Numbered from the stretch's first letter, positions 9,389-18,990 are shown. The stretch is DNA of 64,000 nt from Caminicella sporogenes DSM 14501 (GCF_900142285.1 NZ_FRAJ01000011.1:48022-112021); one strand, 5' to 3'. Notes: a model not told the origin generated them from the sequence alone. Numbers and translations are program-made.

Positions 9389-9455
9389 ATCAGGCATCTC
9401 CTAGATATTTTATTTTAAATTAATATTGCTAGGATTTAGATGTCTGATTTTTTAT
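9389..9455 (+). terminator. Long stem-loop terminator in the 9211-9614 gap
   Basis: ATCAGGCATCT (9389-9399) pairs with AGATGTCTGAT (9438-9448) with one G-T pair, followed by a T-rich tail. An inner CCTAG/CTAGG pair strengthens it. Apart from the coding remnant and this hairpin, the gap from 9211 to 9614 shows nothing else recognisable. Confidence 0.7.
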
Positions 9456-9614
9456 TTTAAATAGCTGTTAAAATTTTATAGAGTATTTTCAAATTAATTT
9501 GAGTATAAAAAGATTTTATAGTACATGATGTTTGTTTATTATGAAAAAGGCAAACGATATATTATAATTGGATTGAGAGAAAATTAACAAATGTGATGAC
9601 TAGGTGGTGAATTT

Positions 9615-10928
9615 ATTATTAAAATAGCAAGTCAAATAATCAATTTACTTAATTATTATTTATGGAATATTTTTTTACCGCTTCTTATATTATTAGGAGG
9701 ATTTATAACATATAGAACATGGAGTTTTATTAATAGCATAAGTGATAAAGACAAAACTAAGTGGGAATTTTCTAAGGTTAAAACTTCTCTTTCTATATCT
9801 TTGGCATCTAAGATTGGAACAGGTGCTATTATTGGAGTTTTAACAGCTATGTGGAAGACATCAGATAATGGTGTAGGTGGAGAAAGTATAGTTTTATGGG
9901 TTTTTATAGGAATGTTTGCATTAGTTCCTTTAACGTATTCAGAGGTATTATTTTCTCAGATAACAAGAAAAACGCCTAGAGATTTTATTAATTATAACAT
10001 AAATAAAAGAGCAGGATTTTTATATACTATTTGTTTAGTTATATTATATTCATTTGGTTTTGTTGGTTTTCAGTTAACAGGAATTCAAAGTGTTATAAAA
10101 ATATTTTTTAAACAAAGTTTTAACTATGAATTTACGCAAAGTGGTTTGTTGTTTTATATAATAATACCTCTTATTATAATAGCGTCTATTATAGTTATAA
10201 CAAAAAATCATAAACTTTTTATAAATACTTTAGGTTCTATGGTATCTATAATAATTCTGTTTTATATGGTATTTTTTATATCGTTTATATTTTTGACAAG
10301 AGGATTTATTCCAAAGTATATACATTATATTTGGAATGATTTTACAAATATTAAATCAGTTTCTATTGGAATACCGATAGGTCTTATTATAGGATTTCAA
10401 AGAATTATTCAGATAAGTGAAACAGCTCTAGGTACTAGTGCATTAGCAAGTTCTAATGCAGAAAATTCTCCAAGAAGGGAAGCTTTATTACAAACTATAT
10501 CAACTATTATCACTATATTTATAGCTGTTGTAATAACATCGTATGTATTTACATATGGAAGATATAATTTTGCTAATGTGAGATTAAGTGGAAATGGATT
10601 TGAGAGAATTGCAGGATATTTAGCTAGTGCAGCTTCTGTAACTGGTAATTTTGGATTGGGAATTATAATAACTTTTTTTATCTTATCAGGGCTAACAACA
10701 GTATTAGGTTCATTTCATTTTCTTAATACAACTATGAATATGAGTGAGAATAAAAAAATTATATTTTATATAAGTTTAATAACTTTATCGGGAATACTTA
10801 GTATTTCAAATTTTGATGTAATATTTAATGCAGTAGATTTGTTAATGTTTATAGTAGGCTTTGTAAATATAATGGCAATGTTTATTTTTGTCATTAAGAA
10901 TATAAATAAGTTTAAAGTTAAATATTAA
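9615..10928 (+). CDS. Divergent alanine/sodium symporter (AGCS) family transporter with non-canonical start
   Basis: The reading frame is open from about 9612 and encodes roughly 437 residues with about ten membrane helices. The N-terminal part 'IINLLNYYLWNIFLPLLILL' and 'SLSISLASKIGTGAIIGV' corresponds to the AGCS N-terminus and its glycine-rich first signature. 'SETALGTSALASSNAENSPR' corresponds to the family's conserved central loop. No ATG, GTG or TTG occurs before TTG 9801, which would delete the first helices. Instead AGGTGGTGA at 9602-9610, one mismatch from a perfect Shine-Dalgarno, sits 4-7 bases before ATT codons at 9615 and 9618. A rare ATT start or a recent 1-base frameshift from GTG 9607 are the two explanations. 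The substrate is unknown. Confidence 0.7.
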   Translation: MIKIASQIINLLNYYLWNIFLPLLILLGGFITYRTWSFINSISDKDKTKWEFSKVKTSLSISLASKIGTGAIIGVLTAMWKTSDNGVGGESIVLWVFIGMFALVPLTYSEVLFSQITRKTPRDFINYNINKRAGFLYTICLVILYSFGFVGFQLTGIQSVIKIFFKQSFNYEFTQSGLLFYIIIPLIIIASIIVITKNHKLFINTLGSMVSIIILFYMVFFISFIFLTRGFIPKYIHYIWNDFTNIKSVSIGIPIGLIIGFQRIIQISETALGTSALASSNAENSPRREALLQTISTIITIFIAVVITSYVFTYGRYNFANVRLSGNGFERIAGYLASAASVTGNFGLGIIITFFILSGLTTVLGSFHFLNTTMNMSENKKIIFYISLITLSGILSISNFDVIFNAVDLLMFIVGFVNIMAMFIFVIKNINKFKVKY

Positions 10929-10970
10929 ATAATAAATTGTAAATTTAAATCAAATATTGGAGGGATAAAA

Positions 10971-12671
10971 ATGGGTAGAAAAATTTTAATAGTTGGTGGA
11001 GTTGCCGGTGGAGCATCTGCAGCAGCGAGATTGAGAAGATTAAGTGAGGAAGACCAAATAATTATGTTTGAAAAAGGACCTCACGTATCATTTTCAAATT
11101 GCTGTTTGCCATATCATTTAAGCGGTATAGTAGAAGATGCTGACAGTTTAGTTCTTATGAGTCCTGAAAAGTTTTTGAAGCAGTACAACATAGAGGCTAG
11201 AGTAAACAATGAAGTAGTATCTATTGATAGAGAAAACAAAGAAATAACTGTTAAGAATTTATTGACTGGTGAACAGTACAAAGAATCATATGACAAATTA
11301 ATATTATCACCTGGAGCAAGACCAATAGTTCCACCTATTCCGGGAATTGAAAATGTAAATGTATTTTCAATTAGAAATGTTGTAGATATTGATAAATTGA
11401 ATAAGTTTGTAAAATCAATGGAAACTAAGGATGTAGTAGTAATAGGTGGAGGATTTATCGGAGTTGAAGCTGCTGAAAATTTAAAAGAAGCAGGATACAA
11501 TGTAACTTTAATTGAAGCTATGCCTCAAATTATGAAGCCATTTGATTATGACATGGTACAAATTTTACATAAAGAATTATATGATAATGGAGTAAATTTA
11601 ATAGTAGGAGATAAAGTTAGTTCTTTTGAAAAAGATACAGTTATCCTAGAATCAGGAAAGAAAGTTCAGGCTCAGGTAGTTGTTATGGCAATTGGTGTAG
11701 TTCCAGAAACTGAGTTAGCGGTAAAAGCAGGATTAGAACTAGGAGAAACAGGAGCTATAAAAGTAGATCAAAATTATAGAACTAATGATGAAGATATATA
11801 TGCAGTAGGAGATGCTATTGAAGTATATCATGCATTAACTAATTCATATACTAAATTACCTTTAGCTGGACCAGCTCAAAAACAAGCAAGAGGAGTAGCA
11901 GACCACATAAATGGAATGCAAATAAATAATACAGGATTTATTGGTTCATCAGTTATAAAGGTATTTAATTATAATGCTGCATCTACAGGTTTAAATGAAG
12001 GGTTAATAAAAGCTCTTAATTTAAATATAAAATACGATGTAGTTAAAATAATTCCTGGAGATAAGGTTGGATTAATGCCTGGATGTGAATCAGTTCACTT
12101 CAAATTAATCTATGAAATACCAACAGGAAGAGTATTAGGAGCTCAAGCAATTGGTAAAGGTAATGTAGATAAGAGAATAGATGTAATTGCTACAGCTATT
12201 AAATTTGGTGCAACTGTAAATGATTTAAGGGATTTAGAATTGTGCTATGCTCCACCATTTGGAACTGCTAAAGATGTAGTTAATCTTGCAGGATATGTAG
12301 GTTCTAACTTATTGCATGGTGCATTTAAACAAGTACATTCATCAGATGTAAGAGATTTAGTAGAAAGTGGAGCTTGTATAATAGATGTAAGAGAGAAAAA
12401 TGAATATGAACAAGGTCATATAATAGGAGCTAAAAACATACCACTTAGTGAGTTAAGAGAAAGATTAGATGAAATACCTAAAGACAAGCCTGTTTACTTA
12501 CATTGTAGAAGTGGACAAAGAAGTTATAATGCAGTATTAGCACTTCAAAATTTAGGATTCAAAAATGTTTATAATATATCTGCTGGATTTATGGGATTAT
12601 GTTTTTATGAATATTTCAATGATAAGACAACTGGCAGAAAGATGATTGTAACAGAGTATAATTTTGAATAA
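10971..12671 (+). CDS. cdr: CoA-disulfide reductase with C-terminal rhodanese domain
   Basis: The 566-residue flavoprotein has an N-terminal FAD motif 'ILIVGGVAGGASAAARLRR', the active-site segment SFSNCCLPYHL (Cys44-Cys45, where the family usually has one Cys followed by Gly), an NAD(P)H-binding 'VVVIGGGFIGVEAAENL', and 'VGDAIEV' for the second FAD contact. Residues about 460-560 are a rhodanese domain with active Cys512 in HCRSGQRSY. Such fusions reduce CoA disulfide or persulfide and polysulfide. The YeeE/YedE gene downstream points to uptake and reduction of thiosulfate-type sulfur (inference). AGGGAT-type ribosome site, ATG start. Confidence 0.9.
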   Translation: MGRKILIVGGVAGGASAAARLRRLSEEDQIIMFEKGPHVSFSNCCLPYHLSGIVEDADSLVLMSPEKFLKQYNIEARVNNEVVSIDRENKEITVKNLLTGEQYKESYDKLILSPGARPIVPPIPGIENVNVFSIRNVVDIDKLNKFVKSMETKDVVVIGGGFIGVEAAENLKEAGYNVTLIEAMPQIMKPFDYDMVQILHKELYDNGVNLIVGDKVSSFEKDTVILESGKKVQAQVVVMAIGVVPETELAVKAGLELGETGAIKVDQNYRTNDEDIYAVGDAIEVYHALTNSYTKLPLAGPAQKQARGVADHINGMQINNTGFIGSSVIKVFNYNAASTGLNEGLIKALNLNIKYDVVKIIPGDKVGLMPGCESVHFKLIYEIPTGRVLGAQAIGKGNVDKRIDVIATAIKFGATVNDLRDLELCYAPPFGTAKDVVNLAGYVGSNLLHGAFKQVHSSDVRDLVESGACIIDVREKNEYEQGHIIGAKNIPLSELRERLDEIPKDKPVYLHCRSGQRSYNAVLALQNLGFKNVYNISAGFMGLCFYEYFNDKTTGRKMIVTEYNFE

Positions 12672-12678
12672 AAATTAA

Positions 12679-12695
12679 GGGGGCGTTTAAGCCCC
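12679..12695 (+). other. GC-rich hairpin between cdr and the sulfur transporter gene
   Basis: GGGGC (12680-12684) pairs with GCCCC (12691-12695) around GTTTAA. No T run follows, so it may be a transcript-stabilising or attenuating hairpin rather than a terminator. Confidence 0.4.
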
Positions 12696-12772
12696 TGATA
12701 ATTTGATAATATTTATCAAGGGATAATTGTGGCAATAAACGTGAAAAAAATGACAATAGGGAGGTAATAATA

Positions 12773-14062
12773 GTGAAACCAGATAAATTAAGGTCGAACG
12801 AAATAAATAAGACTCAAGTTTTTATTGGGTTTGCACTTGTAGTAGCTATGGGTGTATTTGCAGCATTTCAATATACTAAAGATTATAGATTAGCACTTCA
12901 TTTAATTATTGGATTGACTATTGGGTATGTTATGCAAAGGTCAAGATTTGGATTTGCAGGAGCTATCAGAAAGTTGTATTTAACTGGAGATAGTAGTTTA
13001 ACAAAAGCACTAATGTTTTTATTTTCTATTACATTATTAGCAACAGCAGCAATACATTATGGAGCATTTGTAAAAGGTGCAGATGTATATTATAGAGCTG
13101 TTAAGTCAGGTGCAGCAGTAATTCCGGGTTCAGATTATGTAGAACCAGCTAACTTAGCTACTATAATAGGAGGAATATTATTTGGTATTGGTATGATGTT
13201 AGGAGGCGGATGTGCTTCAGGAACACTTACAGATGCTGGAGAAGGTGAAGGAAGAGGACTTATTGTATTATTTTTCTTTTCAACAGGAGCATTATGGGGA
13301 GCACATGACATGCCTTGGTGGACACAGAGTATATTCTTTAAAATACACAAAAGACTTTATTTACCGGATGCCTTTGGATATATGGGAACTATTGTGCTTT
13401 CTCTGTTAGGATATTTATTAATTTATGTTATTGCTAAAAAATATGAAGATAAGAGAAGAAGAGAAAATACATTAAAATTAGAGAAATATGCCGATTGGGA
13501 GAAAGAATTACCTCAGCCAAAAGAATATAAATTCTTTAGTAAAGAAACTTATCATAAGTTTTTTGTTAAAAGATGGTCTTATTATACTGGTGCAGTATTT
13601 ATAATGATTATGTTTGTAACAATATTAGTTACAACAGGAACAAGTTGGGGAGTAACAGCTGTATTTGCACATTGGGCTGCTTGGTTCTATCAGGCATTAG
13701 GAATAGTAGACGTTTCAGACTGGGGATGGTTCTCAGGAAGAATGGATGCTATAAGAGGCGGATTTTTTAATCATCCGGGTTCAATGAGAAACATGGGAAT
13801 AATAATAGGAGCTTTAATAGCACCATTATTAGCTGGACATTTTTCATTCAAGAAAGATTTTAGACTAAAAGATGTTTTCTTCTATGCGATAGGTGGATTA
13901 TTAATGGGATATGGTGCTAGAATAGCTTTAGGTTGTAATGTAGGAGCATTATATTCTGGATTATCTAATATGTCACTATCAGGATGGGTATTTATGCCTT
14001 CATTAATATTAGGTGGTATACTTGGTGTTAAATTAACTAAAAAACTTAATATTAAAATTTAA
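12773..14062 (+). CDS. YeeE/YedE family sulfur-compound transporter
   Basis: The 429-residue polytopic protein carries two YeeE/YedE repeats with the membrane motifs 'QRSRFGFAGAIRKLYLTGD', 'MLGGGCASGTLTDAGEGEG' and 'ALGCNVGALYSGLSNMSLSG'. The conserved cysteines in GGGCASG and LGCNVG match the thiosulfate-relay cysteines known from TsuA; some family members serve selenium metabolism instead. About 9-10 membrane helices are visible. GTG start behind GGGAGGTAATAAT. It lies about 100 bp after the CoA-disulfide reductase-rhodanese gene, a logical cytosolic partner, and ends at a terminator. Confidence 0.88.
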   Translation: MKPDKLRSNEINKTQVFIGFALVVAMGVFAAFQYTKDYRLALHLIIGLTIGYVMQRSRFGFAGAIRKLYLTGDSSLTKALMFLFSITLLATAAIHYGAFVKGADVYYRAVKSGAAVIPGSDYVEPANLATIIGGILFGIGMMLGGGCASGTLTDAGEGEGRGLIVLFFFSTGALWGAHDMPWWTQSIFFKIHKRLYLPDAFGYMGTIVLSLLGYLLIYVIAKKYEDKRRRENTLKLEKYADWEKELPQPKEYKFFSKETYHKFFVKRWSYYTGAVFIMIMFVTILVTTGTSWGVTAVFAHWAAWFYQALGIVDVSDWGWFSGRMDAIRGGFFNHPGSMRNMGIIIGALIAPLLAGHFSFKKDFRLKDVFFYAIGGLLMGYGARIALGCNVGALYSGLSNMSLSGWVFMPSLILGGILGVKLTKKLNIKI

Positions 14063-14102
14063 TAAATATTTTATTAAAAAATAGAAATATTTCTTGATTA
14101 AT

Positions 14103-14140
14103 AGAGCCTGTGATTTTTGATAATCATGGGCTCTTATAGT
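14103..14140 (+). terminator. Terminator after the YeeE/YedE gene
   Basis: AGAGCCTGTGATT (14103-14115) pairs with AATCATGGGCTCT (14122-14134) with one G-T pair; a T-rich tract follows. Confidence 0.75.
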
Positions 14141-14205
14141 TTTTATAAAGATTTTATAACAATGGAAATAATTTCAAAATAATGAAAATTATTTTTTGTA
14201 GACAA

Positions 14206-14234
14206 TTGATAAAAAAATAACAAAATAGTATACT
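14206..14234 (+). promoter_or_regulatory. Putative sigma-A promoter of the sensory hydrogenase operon
   Basis: TTGATA (14206-14211), a 17-base spacer and TATACT (14229-14234) precede the first gene by about 40 bases. Just upstream, 14165-14197 forms an imperfect inverted repeat built on AATAATTTC and GAAAATTATT that could be an operator. Confidence 0.55.
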
Positions 14235-14272
14235 GTATATGATATATTTTATTTAATTTTGGAGGGATATAT

Positions 14273-14518
14273 ATGATTACTGTTAATGTGTGTATAGGCA
14301 GTGCATGTCATTTAAAAGGTTCTTACAATGTAATAAATAAACTTCAACAGATATTACGTGAAAGAAACTTAGAAGACAAGATAGAAATAAAAGCTGCATT
14401 TTGCCTAGGAGAATGTACTAAAGCAGTATCAGTAAAAATAGATGATGGAGAAGTTTTTTCAGTAAGAGAAGATACAGTAGAAGAATTTTTTGAAACTCAC
14501 CTTTTAGGGAGGTTATAA
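14273..14518 (+). CDS. Small thioredoxin-like [2Fe-2S] ferredoxin (NuoE C-terminal type)
   Basis: This 81-residue protein consists of a single thioredoxin-fold [2Fe-2S] domain with four cysteines spaced as CIGSACHLKG and FCLGECTKA, equivalent to the C-terminal domain of NuoE/HydC. It probably passes electrons to or from the hydrogenase-like protein encoded next. Its stop overlaps the next start by one base (TAATG-type junction). The ATG follows GGAGGG. It is the first gene of a four-gene redox-sensing operon. Confidence 0.88.
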   Translation: MITVNVCIGSACHLKGSYNVINKLQQILRERNLEDKIEIKAAFCLGECTKAVSVKIDDGEVFSVREDTVEEFFETHLLGRL

Positions 14519-16254
14519 TGGTGAAATTATTAAATATTTCAGAAGCAAATTGTAGAAATTGTTATAAATGCTTCAGAAGTTGTGTTATTAAATCAATAAA
14601 AATAGAAAATGAACAAGCACACATGGTAAGTGATACTTGTATATACTGTGGTCAGTGCCTTAAAGAATGTCCTCAAGGAGCTATAAAAAAGGAAAGTGAT
14701 TTAAAGAGTGTTAAGGAAGCTATTGAAAATGGAAAAAAAGTAGTAGCAAGTATAGCACCTTCATTTGTTGGTAATTTTAAATTTGATGATGCTGGACAGT
14801 TAGTAGCAGGATTAAAAAAAATAGGATTTTTTGCAGTTGAGGAAACAGCTGTAGGAGCAGAAATAGTTACGGAATTATATAGAGATTATATTAAAAAAAC
14901 TTCTAAAAAGAATTTGATAACAACTTGTTGTCCATCTGCTACATTACTAATAGAAAAATATTATCCTGTATTGAGAGAATATATGATACCTATAGTATCC
15001 CCCATGTTAGCTCATGGAAAAGTTATTAAAAAAGTATATGGAAAAGATAGCTATGTAGTTTTTATAGGACCGTGTATAAGTAAGATGTACGAAGCAAATG
15101 AATTTCAGCATGAAGGAACAATTGATGCAGTAATTACATTTCAAGAATTAGATCAGTGGCTTGAAGAACAAAATATAGATTTGACTGCATTAGAGAAGGA
15201 TAGTTTTAATAAAACATCATTTAAAACAGGAAGTGGATTTCCTATAAGCGGAAATATAATTAAAAATTTGGTTAAAGAAAGCAGTGAAAAAAAGTATAAA
15301 TTAATACATGTTACCGGTATAGAAGATTGTATTACATTTTTAGACTGTATGTTAGAAGGTAAAATAAACAATGTACTATTAGAACTTAGTGTATGCAGAG
15401 GTGGCTGTATAGGCGGACCGGGTTCAAGTGATAATTCAGAATGTTATTATATAGCAAAAAATAAAATAGAAGAATATGTAAACAAGAAAAGAGAAAAAAA
15501 TGATAAAGTTTATAATGATATAAAAGAAATAATTAGTAAAATAGATTTTTCTAAAAAATTTTTTGATAAGAGTATTCCAAGACAGATAGCTACAGAAGAA
15601 GAAATAACAGCTATACTAAGAGCTATGGGGAAATTTAAAAAAGAAGATGAACTCAATTGCGGTGGATGTGGATTTAATACATGTCGAGATAAAGCACAAG
15701 CAGTATTTGAAGGAAAAGCAGAGCTCAGTATATGTTTGCCTTTTATGAGAAATAAAGCAGAAAGTATATCAAATATTATGTTTGAATATACACCAAATAT
15801 AGTATTTGCTTTGAATGAAAAGTTAGAGGTATTGGAATTTAATCCTACAGCTGAAAAAATATTCAAGATAAAAGAAGAAGATATTAAGAATAAACCTATA
15901 TCAACTTTAATAGATGATTCGGATTTTATTAATGTTTTAGTTACAGGAAAAAATATTATAAAGAAGAAAATTCAATGTCCAAAGTATGGTGTTACATTAC
16001 TTGGGAATATTTTACATCTCAAAAGTCAAAATGTACTTTTAGCTATTATGACTAATATTACTTCAGAAGAAAAGCATAGAGCTGAACTTAAAAAAGTAAA
16101 AGAAAATGCAGTAAAAGCAGCTCAGAATGTAATAGATAAACAGATGAGAGTAGCACAAGAAATAGCGAGTTTACTTGGAGAAACTACTGCAGAAACTAAA
16201 AGCACCCTTACTAAGCTCAAGAAAATAGCACTTGAAGAAGAGGGTGATATATAG
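14518..16254 (+). CDS. Sensory-type [FeFe] hydrogenase with PAS domain (group C-like HydS)
   Basis: The 578-residue protein combines two N-terminal [4Fe-4S] motifs ([11 protein letters not shown] and [12 protein letters not shown]), an H-cluster domain with L1 TTCCPSA (Cys137-138), L2 GPCISKMYE and L3 [11 protein letters not shown], an extra [13 protein letters not shown]e-S motif near residue 382, a PAS domain at about 415-520 ('[20 protein letters not shown]') and a C-terminal coiled helix. This is the layout of putative H2/redox sensors of [FeFe] hydrogenase group C. Unlike some sensory enzymes, the adjacent cysteine pair in L1 is retained. It overlaps the downstream PP2C phosphatase gene by one base, suggesting the two work together. 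Confidence 0.88.
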   Translation: MVKLLNISEANCRNCYKCFRSCVIKSIKIENEQAHMVSDTCIYCGQCLKECPQGAIKKESDLKSVKEAIENGKKVVASIAPSFVGNFKFDDAGQLVAGLKKIGFFAVEETAVGAEIVTELYRDYIKKTSKKNLITTCCPSATLLIEKYYPVLREYMIPIVSPMLAHGKVIKKVYGKDSYVVFIGPCISKMYEANEFQHEGTIDAVITFQELDQWLEEQNIDLTALEKDSFNKTSFKTGSGFPISGNIIKNLVKESSEKKYKLIHVTGIEDCITFLDCMLEGKINNVLLELSVCRGGCIGGPGSSDNSECYYIAKNKIEEYVNKKREKNDKVYNDIKEIISKIDFSKKFFDKSIPRQIATEEEITAILRAMGKFKKEDELNCGGCGFNTCRDKAQAVFEGKAELSICLPFMRNKAESISNIMFEYTPNIVFALNEKLEVLEFNPTAEKIFKIKEEDIKNKPISTLIDDSDFINVLVTGKNIIKKKIQCPKYGVTLLGNILHLKSQNVLLAIMTNITSEEKHRAELKKVKENAVKAAQNVIDKQMRVAQEIASLLGETTAETKSTLTKLKKIALEEEGDI

Positions 16255-17426
16255 TGGAATATTTTATTGATATAGCACATGACAGTATTAATAAATATGG
16301 TGAAGAACTTTGCGGTGACAAAGTAGAAATAAAATATTCAGATGATAGTATAATCATTGTGCTAGCAGATGGACTTGGTAGTGGAGTAAAAGCAAATATA
16401 CTTGCTACTTTGACTGCTAAAATTGCCGCAACTATGTTAAAAGAGGGTTCGACTATATCAGAAACAGTAGATACAATCATTCATACTTTACCTGTATGTA
16501 AAGTTAGAAAACTTGCTTATTCAACATTTACAATAATAAATATATATAATGATGGTATGGTATATATTATAGAATGTGATAATCCTCCTATTTTTTTTAT
16601 AAGGGATAATAAAATAGTAAATAACTACAAGATAAGTCAGAATATCAATGGAAAGTTGATTAAAGAGAGCAGGTTTAAAATAAAGGAAGGAGATGTACTT
16701 ACAGTAGTTAGTGATGGGGTTATACATGCAGGTATAGGAGGTATTTTAAATTTAGGTTGGCAGTGGGATAATGTAGCAGAATATTTGGAGAAATTATCAA
16801 GAAAACAAAAAAGTGCAAAGAATATTTCAAAGGCACTGGTAAATACATGTAAGAGGTTATATATGGATAAACCGGGTGATGATACAACAGTAGTAACTGT
16901 AAAGATAAGAAAACCAGAGGTATTAAATATATTTACGGGACCACCTGAAAACCCAGAAAAAGACCCTTTTGTAGTAAAAGAGTTTATGAATAGCAAGGGA
17001 AGGAAAGTAGTATGTGGTGGAACTGCAGCAAAGATAGTAGCAAGAGAAATAGGCGAGGAGCTAGTAACGAATATAAATTATATTGATAAAGAAGTACCTC
17101 CAACTGCTGAAATAAAAGGGATAGATTTAGTTACAGAGGGAGTTCTCACATTGAGCAAAACAGTAGAAAAAATAAAATATTTTATGGACTCTTATAGTGA
17201 AATTTATACAAAAGATAGTATATACAAAGAAGACGGTGCTTCAAAGCTTGCAAAATTACTTATAGAGGAATGTACTCATATAAATTTTTGGGTTGGAAAA
17301 GCTATAAATCCGGCTCATCAGAATCCAGATTTTCCTATGGATTTAAGTATAAAGTTAAAAGTAGTCAATGAATTAGTTGATTTAATGAAAAAATTAGGAA
17401 AAAAAGTAAGTCTACAATATGTTTAA
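16254..17426 (+). CDS. SpoIIE/PP2C-type serine/threonine phosphatase coupled to the sensory hydrogenase
   Basis: Residues about 1-225 are a PP2C/SpoIIE domain with the metal-binding motifs [18 protein letters not shown] and KPGDDTTVV. The following 165 residues ('[18 protein letters not shown]', '[14 protein letters not shown]', '[18 protein letters not shown]') form a conserved-looking domain I do not recognise. A GTG start overlaps the stop of the hydrogenase gene. Group C hydrogenases are known to neighbour PP2C phosphatases, so the output is probably dephosphorylation of a protein, for instance an anti-sigma or antagonist factor (inference). No kinase or anti-sigma partner is nearby. Confidence 0.85.
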   Translation: MEYFIDIAHDSINKYGEELCGDKVEIKYSDDSIIIVLADGLGSGVKANILATLTAKIAATMLKEGSTISETVDTIIHTLPVCKVRKLAYSTFTIINIYNDGMVYIIECDNPPIFFIRDNKIVNNYKISQNINGKLIKESRFKIKEGDVLTVVSDGVIHAGIGGILNLGWQWDNVAEYLEKLSRKQKSAKNISKALVNTCKRLYMDKPGDDTTVVTVKIRKPEVLNIFTGPPENPEKDPFVVKEFMNSKGRKVVCGGTAAKIVAREIGEELVTNINYIDKEVPPTAEIKGIDLVTEGVLTLSKTVEKIKYFMDSYSEIYTKDSIYKEDGASKLAKLLIEECTHINFWVGKAINPAHQNPDFPMDLSIKLKVVNELVDLMKKLGKKVSLQYV

Positions 17427-17442
17427 TATTGGGGTGGAAAAT

Positions 17443-18897
17443 ATGAGAAGATTTGAAAATGATGTGCAGTTGATTAAATATGAAGTTTTGAAGGAAGTAT
17501 CTAAATTAGCTATGGAAAATAAACTTGAAGAAGGGTATTTGAAAATTCCTAAAAAAATTAGTCCGGGACCTAAGCCAAGAACGAGATGTTGTGTATATAA
17601 AGAGAGAGCAATAATTGAGGAAAGAGTAAAAATGGCTATGGGGGGCAATAAAGATATAAAAAATGTTATAGAAGTTATAGACATTGCATGTGATGAATGT
17701 CCTATAAATAGATATACAGTTACAGAAGCTTGTAGAGGATGTTTAGCTAGATGGTGTCAAGAGACTTGCCCTGTAAATGCTATATATTTTGTAGGTAATA
17801 GAGCGTATATTGATACTCAAAAATGTATTGAATGTGGTAAATGCAGACAGGTATGCCCATATAATGCCATTTCAGATGTTAAAAGACCGTGTATAAAGGC
17901 ATGTGAAGCAGGTGCACTTTCTATTGATAAAGAAAAAAAAGTTGTAATAGACGATGAAAAATGTGTACAGTGTGGTGCATGTGTGTATAAGTGTCCTTTT
18001 GGTGCAATTATGGATAAATCTTATATTGTGAATGTGATTAATCTTTTAAGAGATTCTAAAAAGAATAATATTAATGTATATGCTATCATTGCTCCAGCTA
18101 TTTCGAGTCAATTTACCTATGTGAAGATAGGTCAGTTGGTAAATGGGATAAAGAAATTAGGTTTTCATGACGTAGTAGAAGTTGCTTTAGGAGCAGATAT
18201 GGTTGCTTTTCATGAAGCAAAAGAAGTTGAAAAAGAAATAGCTGACAAGAAGGTAATGACAAGTTCATGTTGTCCAGCATTTGTTTCTTATATAGAGAAA
18301 AATTATCCTGAATTGAAAGATAAAGTTTCAACTTCAGTATCTCCTATGATAGCTATATCTAGATTGATAAAACAAATAGATGACAAGGCAAAGGTGGTTT
18401 TTATAGGACCATGTATAGCTAAAAAGCAAGAAATAAATGAAGAAGACATAAAAGGAAGTACAGATTATGTAATAACTTTTGAGGAATTAACTGCTATGAT
18501 TGATGCAGCAGGAATAAAACTTGAAGAATGTGAAGAAGAACCTTTAAATAATGCATCTTTCTTTGGAAGGATATTTGCTAGAGCTGGTGGATTAATAGAA
18601 GCTATAAAACATGTAATAAAAGAGGAAAAATTAAATATAGATTTTAAACCTATAAGTTGTGATGGATTATCTGAATGTGATAAAGCTTTGAAACTTACAA
18701 AGTTTGGCAAATTAAATGGCAATTTTATTGAAGGAATGGCTTGTGTAGGTGGATGTATAGGTGGAGCTGCTTCAATACATCATGGACCAAAAGACCGTAG
18801 CGAAGTAGATAAGTATGGTAAATTAGCGATTGAAAAGAGTATTAAAGATGCATTGAGAGTAATAGATATTGAAAAAATTAATTTGAGTAGAGGATAA
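17443..18897 (+). CDS. [FeFe] hydrogenase, group B-like monomeric enzyme
   Basis: The 484-residue protein has a family-specific N-terminal region with CCVYKERAI and CDECPINRYTVTEACRGC, then ferredoxin-like [4Fe-4S] motifs (CQETCPVNA, CIECGKCRQVCP, CVQCGACVYKCP), and an H-cluster domain with L1 TSSCCPAF (Cys276-277), L2 GPCIAKKQE and L3 MACVGGCIGG. Catalytic cysteines are complete, so H2 chemistry is expected, probably with ferredoxin. ATG 17443 was chosen because GGGGTGG lies just before it; an in-frame ATG at 17419 has no ribosome site. It is the last gene of the operon. Group B assignment is from the N-terminal region and is moderately certain. Confidence 0.88.
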   Translation: MRRFENDVQLIKYEVLKEVSKLAMENKLEEGYLKIPKKISPGPKPRTRCCVYKERAIIEERVKMAMGGNKDIKNVIEVIDIACDECPINRYTVTEACRGCLARWCQETCPVNAIYFVGNRAYIDTQKCIECGKCRQVCPYNAISDVKRPCIKACEAGALSIDKEKKVVIDDEKCVQCGACVYKCPFGAIMDKSYIVNVINLLRDSKKNNINVYAIIAPAISSQFTYVKIGQLVNGIKKLGFHDVVEVALGADMVAFHEAKEVEKEIADKKVMTSSCCPAFVSYIEKNYPELKDKVSTSVSPMIAISRLIKQIDDKAKVVFIGPCIAKKQEINEEDIKGSTDYVITFEELTAMIDAAGIKLEECEEEPLNNASFFGRIFARAGGLIEAIKHVIKEEKLNIDFKPISCDGLSECDKALKLTKFGKLNGNFIEGMACVGGCIGGAASIHHGPKDRSEVDKYGKLAIEKSIKDALRVIDIEKINLSRG

Positions 18898-18945
18898 AAT
18901 TTAATAGATTTTAGATTAATAATTTGAAATAAAAGGTCTATAAGG

Positions 18946-18990
18946 AAAATCCGGATAGCTGCTAAATATTTAGCAGTTATCCGGATTTTT
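18946..18990 (+). terminator. Strong terminator ending the sensory hydrogenase operon
   Basis: A long stem is formed by AATCCGGATA then CTGCTAAA, and TTTAGCAG then TATCCGGATT, with a single internal mismatch, followed by a T run. Further bases to 19076 include a low-complexity GAGAATTGAGAACTGATAAC stretch at about 19024-19043. Confidence 0.85.

Noticed and set aside
12672..12772. Riboswitch in the gap before the YeeE/YedE gene
   Set aside because: Only a short GC hairpin is present, too little for a known riboswitch.
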